Source: Lantana camara
Taxonomy: Eukaryota; Streptophyta; Magnoliopsida; Lamiales; Verbenaceae
Assembly: GCA_037501455.1 (NCBI GenBank)
Contig: CM074857.1
Span: forward strand, 124,049,501 to 124,113,500
Reading direction: 5' to 3'
DNA: 64,000 nt
How positions within the stretch are numbered: the first letter of the stretch is position 1; the number at the start of each line of letters is the position of its first letter. Made by a program: the position numbers and the translations under genes. Positions 57,522 to 64,000 of the stretch are shown here, piece after piece. The notes beneath the pieces were generated by a model. The model did no database searches. It was given only the letters and a program-made list of their open reading frames with translations, and was not told the DNA's origin.

Positions 57522-57526
57522 TTCAT

Positions 57527-58499
57527 ACTCTCACATAATCAAGAATTCAAACAAACTTCAATAGAATCAAAGAATGAGCATGAAACATGTTGAACATAGC
57601 AAAATTAATACTATCCAAAAGTGAACCATATCCAAAAGTAATTCATGCATAAAACGATGTAACTTGGCTGAAAATGCTAAGAGATGAACCATAGGATGGG
57701 GAAAAAAGTGAACCATATCCAAAAGTAATTCATTTATAACAATTCCATATCATATCTTCACACTGTGATTATTTCCCATTATTTCTCCATAATGTTTGTT
57801 AGTCGTCCTCAGGAATATTTTATCTTTTAGAATTCAGATGCAAATATTCCCCAAAACCATAGACATTGTACACTCGAAAAGAGAGATTTTTCATAAAGGC
57901 ATAATTGGTTGAAGTTGAACCTGAAAATGATGCCTTTATCACAAACTGAAGCAACCGATAAAGTAAACTATCTTCAACTACAAACCCACCCATGATTTCA
58001 GATTCTAAACAGAGAACATTCCGTTTCCACAATAATCACAATCAATCAAACTCAAACCCACCATTCTAGAACTAAAATCAATAACAGAAATATAAAAATA
58101 AGTCCGTATCCAAAACATTTTCTGCTTTCGAAAGTAAAATCAAAGAAGAAGAAGAAGAAGAGAACCTGGCTAATAGCGTAGCTGATTTCACAAGCGAGAT
58201 TTCAGGCAACTAACTTCAAACGAGAACGTAGTCAAGAAAACCCATCGTGGCTCCTTTCATCGTCTCTACAAAATCGAGCACGATTCATACGCTGTATCAG
58301 CTGACTTAGGTTAAAAAAAACATAAAATGGAGGAAAGACAACTGATTTCATACCTGAGAGCAATTTTGGGGTTGATTTCATACCTAAGAATATTGGGGCT
58401 GGATTTCGTGTTTATGGAAGTAAAGATTGAGAAGAGGAAAGTAAGAGTGAGAAAAGTGAAGTGCAGGAGTGAAGAGTGAGATGGAGAGAAATCAGGTTA
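57527..58499. other. CACTA 5' region, noncoding
   Basis: CACTA sequence upstream (minus strand) of the transposase gene, with a GAAGAAGAAGAAGAAG purine run at about 58143-58160 and a leader/promoter position. No coding region identified. Confidence 0.4.
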
Positions 58500-58875
58500 T
58501 GCAAAGCCAATTTACATCGTTTTGATGTAATAAAAAAATTAAAAAATATTTTATGACAAGTAATAAGGAAATATTGGAGGGAATTTTGGGAGGGAAGGAA
58601 TTGGCCTACCCGGGAAAACATAACATTGTCTTTAGTGAGAAAATATTTTTCTCACATTATGTTGTAAGTTATTGTGAGGAAAAATAATTCTTTTTATGAG
58701 AAAAAACATATTTTCTCACAATAGTTTACCCTAAATATGAGAAAATTAAAGTTTGTTGCAAAAAACACAATTTAATATGACAAAAACATATTTACTCACA
58801 ATACAATACTTATAAGTGACAAAATTGAATTTTCTCATAAATATTTTGTCATAATAAATGAATTTTTTTGTAGTG
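58500..58875. repeat. CACTA right subterminal repeats
   Basis: Repeated TTCTCACA / TGTGAGAAA and TTGTGAGGAAAA words (near 58636-58660, 58675-58690, 58708-58730, 58790-58800) leading to the terminus TTTTTTTGTAGTG. Confidence 0.75.
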
Positions 58876-58878
58876 AAT

Positions 58879-59547
58879 TGATGAGGACAAGAATGGGAAG
58901 AAAAAGAAGCGTAAGGGACCAGTTATCAGGAAATTAAGAAGATTCCAAACAACTATTCATTGTGGTCATTGTGGGGGACCAGGACATAATGCTTTGTTTT
59001 GCACCCAGCTTCCTGAAAGTGCCAAAGCCAAAAGAGATAATCTGTTTAAAAGAGCCTTTGCTTCAGTAAGTATTCATTCAAATTCCTATACGTATATAGA
59101 TACTCTACAATTTTTTTGACTTGTGTTTTTTGGTAGGGTCCTGGGGAAACATCTACAGCACAAGAGGAAATACTTCCCCCAACGAATGCCCCAGGGGAAC
59201 AGCAAGCTGTGAGTGAACCTGTACTCAGTGATGTGCCAAGCTACAGCCTTGTAGATGAGCCCACTCAACCTGGACCTTCAATGTTTGAACAATTAAACAT
59301 AGGCAACACTGACAACATACCTCCCACACAAATGCAAGCAATGAGTATTCAAGATATTCAACAAGCTGCTATAGCTGATTTGAAGAGAAACCTAAAGAAG
59401 ACTCATTCAAGGAGGGTGATAATGAGGATTCCACCAAGGTTTACAAGTGAGGATGATCTGGTTCAAAGCCAACAAAGTGTCAGTGGACCTGTGACCTCGA
59501 AGGACATTGTTGTTGAAGGGGGGAAAAAGTACCTGCATTTGTCCTGA
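58879..59547 (+). pseudogene. MULE transposase, C-terminal part with zinc knuckle
   Basis: Continues from the MULE sequence left of the CACTA in the frame NPARLRRRGIDEDKNGKKKK, then CGHCGGPGHNALFC (CCHC zinc knuckle usual at MULE C-termini), to a donor at 59066 (CTTCA/GTAAGT). The second exon runs 59137-59547, GPGETSTAQEEILPPTNAPG through KDIVVEGGKKYLHLS and a TGA. The catalytic core and SWIM domain are absent, so it is a deletion derivative that cannot encode a transposase. Confidence 0.78.
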
Positions 59548-60060
59548 ACTTCCTGTTGGTTTCTTTAGTATTAGTTAACTACTTTGGTGAACATTGTTTA
59601 GTCTTTTGTGATAGATTCCTACTACCTTTTGTTCTACTTACATTTTTTGCCAGCACCATGTTGAAAACACAGCTGTAAATTGTGCTTAGTTGTTGTAATA
59701 TGGCACTGTGATGCAAACTTATTTTGTCTGATTTGAAAAGCAAGTTTCTAAGTTATTGTGTTTACAAAGGGTCTTTATGAAGTTTTTTTTGTTTATTGTC
59801 TGTTTGGTAACATTCATTTTATTTGGGAATTTTGCAACATTACAGCAATACCATGACAATTTGTGGGCAAAGAAGAACCATCATTTCGGGCAATCCATTC
59901 GTTCATTGATTCAACAAGGAGGAAACAACATTTACATGATAGCACATCCCAAACTTTAACACAATGCAGACATACATCTAGAAAATAAATTGCACAAGCG
60001 CCATTACACAAATCAACCCTACAACAGCCACTGATACAAATACAATTCGAGCTTGTTTGT
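59548..60060. other. MULE noncoding spacer between convergent genes
   Basis: Between the 3' ends of the two convergent MULE-borne genes. Frames at 59756-59959 show no family features. Confidence 0.45.
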
Positions 60061-60481
60061 TCAATTTTTGGTTTGCAATGTTGAGCTGGGCATCGAACTT
60101 CTTGGATTTTTGTTGATTTTCTTCAATTTTTTGTTGATTTTCTTCAAAAGACCAAGAATGATAACCTTAGCCCTTTCACACATTGGAGGGTCACACCAAT
60201 TGAAAAAATTGCACTTCTGCAACAAGAAACCAAAAGGAAAGGTGGTTGTTAAAAATCCCAATCAGACCAAACAATTGAAGCGAAGCTGCAAGTGAAAGGG
60301 ATAATATCAAATCTGAAAATACCTGATCTTTGCAAGCAATGAAGCGTCTCCCAGGGTGCCCTCATCTCCATGCCGTCCTCATTACAGCAAGGTCTTCACA
60401 GAAGCACAACACTCTTACATGATTTTCATACCATGGTTGTCTTCCTTGGGCAGATTCAGACGTACCGCTTTCAGTAGCCAT
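60061..60481 (-). pseudogene. GRF-type zinc-finger gene carried in the MULE, one stop
   Basis: Two exons, 60481-60323 and 60216-60061. Exon 1 reads MATESGTSESAQGRQPWYEN, then the GRF zinc-finger signature C-x-C ... RTAWR-stop-GHPGRRFIAC; the TGA is where an Arg or Thr-type residue would sit in the NPGRRF motif. Exon 2 supplies NFFNWCDPPMCERAK, the second half of the finger, followed by a short hydrophobic/Lys-rich tail (AKVIILGLLKKINKKLKKIN). Small GRF-finger proteins of this shape are common in plant genomes and inside transposons; they may bind nucleic acid. The stop makes this copy nonfunctional unless read through. Confidence 0.78.
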
Positions 60482-60754
60482 GGAAGAATTGATTAAATTT
60501 TACAGCTTCACTCTTGCACAATAAGCTTCAATGTCGAAAATGAAATTTAAGCATGTATAGGGCTATTTAATTTCTGATATTGTTTGGGTGTTGATGGGAT
60601 TGTAATGGGAGGGAATTTTCCCCGCAAAACATATCAATTACATGGATTTTTTTATTTCTTTTTAATGGGAAAAAATGACACATGGTTAGTGGTATATGAT
60701 TTGGCAAGGCCGGTATTGCCAACTAGGACATAAACTTGACACGTAGGATTTCGG

Positions 60755-60906
60755 GTCGGGTTTCCGGTGGGTTTTAGGTGTTCCGACGATGAAATGCATT
60801 GTTTTGGAAGATTTTGGAAGGTATGGGGTATATATGTTATCGGAAAAATCTAAGTACCATTTTTGCTAATTTGGTGCAGATGGTATACCATTTATGTAAT
60901 TTTCCC
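60755..60906 (-). repeat. MULE right TIR
   Basis: Inverted counterpart of 33389-33540; terminal ~57 bp identical by eye, inner part diverged. Followed by the 9-bp duplication GAACATAAA. Confidence 0.9.
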
Positions 60907-60915
60907 GAACATAAA

Positions 60916-61546
60916 TTATATGGATTACATTGTAATTTCCTAATAAAGATGAACTATGTTGTAATTAGGCCTAATAGCAGGGTAGTCAGATATAAATTTC
61001 CTTATAAAGAATCATTAAGAATGGAAGAAGTGAACTTGATATAATTTTTACTGAACCGGAGAATGGCTTTACTGAAGGAAAAATCACACAATTTACAAAA
61101 TAGAGACGACGTGCAGGACCCAAAAGGTTGAAGATAGTCCCTTGATTAACTCTTATAATTATGTCTCTTAGATTTTATTCTCATTAATTTTACAATTTCA
61201 CTTTTATTGGATTGGAATTTTGTACATTAGAAGCATTCGCTCTCATAATCTTAGATAAAAAAATTATTTGACTATAAGCTACAAAGGAAACTATTCTCTC
61301 CAGACCAAAAATTACAGGGAATTTTTGTTCGGATTCGACTCAAATGCATCCCAATTAATTAATCATACAATAATGTATTATATTTATTATTTTATTAATT
61401 ATTCTTTCTTAAATTTTTACAAATTATATAACAATATAGTAAAACATTCACCTCTTAATATTAGACTGATTTGATAAAACCGTCTGAAATAAAATTGATC
61501 AAAAACTTAAATGAAAAAACAATGTCATGTACACGACAATTGTTCA
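60916..61546. other. Noncoding, no gene seen
   Basis: Host sequence to the right of the MULE nest, AT-rich with no supported gene. Confidence 0.5.
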
Positions 61547-61727
61547 GGGAAAATTCTAGTCCAGACCCGACTTGGCCAAACCCAACCAATTAAAAAGGCA
61601 GGTGCATTACACTTGCTATTTGATTGGTCACTCTCTCTAAATTTTCCATCAACCACACAACAAGTGTAAAACACTCGCCCCCTCATTACACCGGTTTGGC
61701 CGAGCCAGGCTCGGGCTAGAATTACCC
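61547..61727 (-). mobile_element. 181-bp MITE, copy 2, perfect 8-bp TSD
   Basis: Starts GGGAAAATTCTAGTCC and ends CGGGCTAGAATTACCC, the inverse of the copy at 24378-24558. ATTGTTCA occurs directly on both sides (61539-61546 and 61728-61735). Eight-base duplications point to the hAT superfamily. Confidence 0.92.
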
Positions 61728-61735
61728 ATTGTTCA

Positions 61736-61986
61736 GTGACAGAATTGGAATTTAAAATGGAAAAAAAAAATTGAATAGGGAAAAAAGTGCAAATTTAAGA
61801 GAAAGTTGTTAGACTTATATTAGATTTGAAAATGTTTTCACTTTTCAGGTTAAAAGGGCAGCTTTGTAGTTTTTAGTAGAACACAAAAATTCAATAGAAA
61901 TTCTCCTTCTCATCTCTTATTCTCAATCACTGTTCGATCATCCTCCTTCCTCATTTTTAATTTCTGCAATTTTATAAGTTTCTTTC
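61736..61986. other. Noncoding spacer, no gene seen
   Basis: AT-rich sequence with an A run (61760-61770); ends at the LTR of the next element. Confidence 0.45.
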
Positions 61987-62451
61987 TGATACGGCCGGGG
62001 ATGATGAAGGGCTGCTTGAAGCGAATGAGTCCTTGGATGGAGAAATAGGGAAAGCCGAAACAGAGAGTGGGGAAGCAGGGGATGCTCTTAGGCGCAGCTC
62101 AAGGAAGACAAAGAAACCGGCTTGGCAAGATGATTATGTATCACATGGTTAATTCATATTTCCTTATTTAATTCCTGCTTATTCAGTTAGCCTTGTTATT
62201 TCATTAATTAGTTTATTTTGAGAGTCCTCGTCTGCTATTAGTCTTATGTGGGATTAGGTTTCTTTTGAGTCGGTTTAGTATTTATTGGTGCGAGTCGAAC
62301 AATTATAATTAAGCAATAACAATTCAATTCCTTTAAACCTATTTTCTCAAGTCTCTCTCCCTCCCCAAATTCACCGGCCGGTCGGCTCTTCACCGGATTA
62401 TCCTACGAGCTCGAGACAGCTCTAACGTCTCACCGATAACTATTGTTATCA
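61987..62451 (+). repeat. 5' LTR of a second chromovirus
   Basis: 465 bp from TGATACGGCC to TTGTTATCA, with the same TGATA / TATCA ends as the element at 24610. CTGGTGCTTTCATTG follows as the primer-binding region. The U3 part is coding-like (DDEGLLEANESLDGEIGKAE, then ALRRSSRKTKKPAWQDDYV and a stop at about 62152), so in this lineage the polyprotein C-terminus again lies inside the LTR. Confidence 0.85.
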
Positions 62452-62474
62452 CTGGTGCTTTCATTGCTACTCTC

Positions 62475-64000
62475 ATGGCAGAATCTGTGTCCGAGTCACG
62501 TTTTGAGGAATTTCAGCAACAATATGATGGACGGATGGTCTCCCAATAGACGGCTATCCAGCAACTTAGCCAAACGATGAAACTGGTTCAACTTGACTTG
62601 GCGGCGCTGGGCAAGCGCGGGGATAGACCCCAGACGGAGTATGAATCGGCGAGTGCACCGAGGGCCGGTGCCTCTACTTTGAACCCTATCGGGAACCCCC
62701 TGAATAAACTCCGCTTAGAGATGCCGAAGTGCGACGGTACTGACCCGTTGGGTTGGCTTTTTCAGGCGCACAAATATTTTCTCTTCTATGACGTCCCTGA
62801 GGACGCCCGCTTGGCGACGGTGGGGTTGATGCTCGAGGGGCCTGCCCTTGATTGGTTTCGTTGGCGACAACGTAATAACTTATTGTCGTCCTGGTCAGAT
62901 TTCGTGATAAAATTTAAGCTTCGTTTCGATCCCTTGAACTATGTCGATTATTTTGGGATGCTGGCAAAGGTGCAGCAAACGGGCTCCGTACTCGATTATC
63001 AGGCTGCGTTCGAAAAGGTGTTAGTCAATGTGACGGATGTCTCGGAACTGGATTTGCAATCCTTGTTCCACGCCGGTCTGAAACCCCATCTGCAACATGA
63101 AATCATCCTGTTGAAGCCGGACTCTTTGTCGGCTTCCTTCGCTCTGGCACGCGAACTCGAGGCGAAGCATCGTGCCTGGTCTTCGGCACTGCCTCCACGA
63201 CCGCTGGGTGTGCACACACCACCAGCGCGTACCTCGGTCACGTCCGCGGGGGGCTCTAGCTCGCCTACGCCTTCGTTACCTTTATTACAATCGCCCCCAG
63301 TGAAGGCCGTGAATTCTGCGAGCCCGCCTATTCGGCGTCTGTCTCGGGCTGAGCGTCTTGCTCGCGATGCCAAAGGCCTATGTTACAATTGCGATGAGAA
63401 GTGGGTCAAAGGTCATCGGTGTGGTCGCTATTTATTAATGCTGGGTGATGAGGACGATGAGGACGATTTGGAGGAATCCGCCGAGGAGGAAACGTTGGTC
63501 ACGACTGATGTCTCATCGTTGCATAGCCTCGTCGGGATAAATACTCTGCGTTCCCTTCGCGTTTCGGGGATGATTGGTGACATCGTCGTCGAGGTTCTTA
63601 TTGACGGGGGTAGCACTCATAATTTTATTCAGCCTCATGTGGTCGAACAACTTCGACTTCCGGTGTCGACGGTCCAACCTTTTCGCGTTTATGTGGGAAA
63701 CGGGTCTTCGTTCCTATGTAAATAGCAATGTGCCGGTGTCCGTTTGCTCCTGCAAGGGACGACGTTCCCGGTGGATGTGTTTGTGTTGCCCGTACATGGC
63801 CAACAGGTTGTATTGGGCGTGCAATGGCTCCAAACCTTGGGGCGTGTCTGCCATGACTATGCAAACCTCATTATGGAATTCACTTGGGAAGATAAAATGG
63901 TGACGCTCAAGGGCAGCCCGACAGCCCCTAAAGCAATCAGCTTGCATCATTTCCATACCTTACGTGCGTCGGCTACCATTGCCGAATGTTTTGAAATTGT
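62475..64000 (+). pseudogene. Chromovirus gag-protease, two stops, runs off the window
   Basis: ATG at 62475 (MAESVSESRFEEFQQQYDG). In-frame TAG at 62547 and TAG at 63723, both where CAG (Gln) would stand. Gag core LEMPKCDGTDPLGWLFQAHK and GPALDWFRWRQRNN, zinc knuckle CYNCDEKWVKGHRC, protease VLIDGGSTHNFIQPHVVEQL, VVLGVQWLQTLGRVCHDYA and FTWEDKMVTLKG beyond the second stop. Closely related to 25175-26914 but from a distinct family (different LTR). The RT and later domains, if present, are outside the window. Confidence 0.88.

Larger units (their letters stand above)
34378..58875 (-). mobile_element. CACTA (En/Spm-type) transposon containing two Athila insertions, TSD AAT
   Basis: Ends CACTACAAAAAATTTCG at 34378 and TTTTTTTGTAGTG at 58875, with 3-bp duplications AAT (34375-34377, 58876-58878). 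Removing the Athila element and the solo LTR with their duplications leaves about 10.3 kb, a normal size for a two-gene CACTA. Genes on the minus strand are a TNP2-type transposase (38414-42167) and a TNPA/Ptta-type protein (about 36108-38250). Both ends hold repeated CCTCACAA / TTGTGAGG words, the likely TNPA-type binding sites. Confidence 0.93.
33389..60906 (+). mobile_element. Mutator-like element (MULE), 9-bp TSD, interrupted by a CACTA nest
   Basis: Terminal inverted repeats start GGGAAAATTACATAAATGG at 33389 and end with its complement at 60906; the direct repeat GAACATAAA flanks both ends (33380-33388, 60907-60915), the 9-bp hallmark of Mutator insertions. Without the CACTA insertion the element would be about 3.0 kb. 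It carries the N-terminal and C-terminal coding parts of a MULE transposase with the middle deleted, plus a GRF-type zinc-finger gene on the other strand. Nonautonomous. Confidence 0.93.

Overview
This is a plant nuclear window, almost certainly from a dicot. Genes are spliced with GT-AG introns, intergenic DNA is AT-rich, and the mobile elements are plant-type: Athila and chromovirus Ty3/gypsy LTR elements, a TNP2-type CACTA, a Mutator-like element (MULE) and MITEs. It also carries nuclear copies of plastid 16S rRNA and rps4. The species cannot be named from the sequence.

The left 14 kb is the genic part, with every gene on the minus strand: a six-exon ALG6 glucosyltransferase gene (1200-5290), a five-exon NIP-type aquaporin gene (7307-8855), and two intronless genes of the EDGP/basic-7S-globulin/TAXI aspartic-protease-like family. 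Of those two, only 12318-13565 looks intact; 9621-10902 has its signal-peptide ATG out of frame with the mature chain. A third, clearly broken family member (31664-32960, plus strand) lies in an inverted duplicate of about 3 kb that also contains the flanks of the first.

From 14.9 to 30.7 kb is repeat-rich: a long-TIR MITE, a 2.3-kb solo LTR with target-site duplication (TSD) CATAC inside what looks like an intron of a gene remnant, a mosaic of LTR end / MuDR transposase / plastid 16S / plastid rps4 fragments, a gag-only LTR element, and a chromovirus (24610-27716) with an inverted LTR fused to its right end so that both outer ends are U3 ends flanked by TSD GAATG.

From 33.4 to 60.9 kb is one nest, each level confirmed by its TSD: a MULE (33389-60906, 9-bp TSD GAACATAAA) holds a CACTA element (34378-58875, TSD AAT), which holds a complete Athila element (42342-54994, TSD ATATA) and a separate Athila solo LTR (55994-57521, TSD TTCAT). 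The Athila is young: its two 1529-bp LTRs show three differences by eye and its gag-pol frame of 1813 codons is open. Its LTRs, and an internal stretch upstream of its 3' ORF, carry arrays of short palindromes with the same core but different outer arms that still pair. This is the least expected signal in the window.

The right edge (61.5-64 kb) has a 181-bp MITE with a perfect 8-bp TSD and the 5' part of a second chromovirus that runs off the window. Cellular functions visible here are N-glycan precursor assembly, membrane channel transport and an extracellular protease-fold protein; everything else is mobile-element biology.
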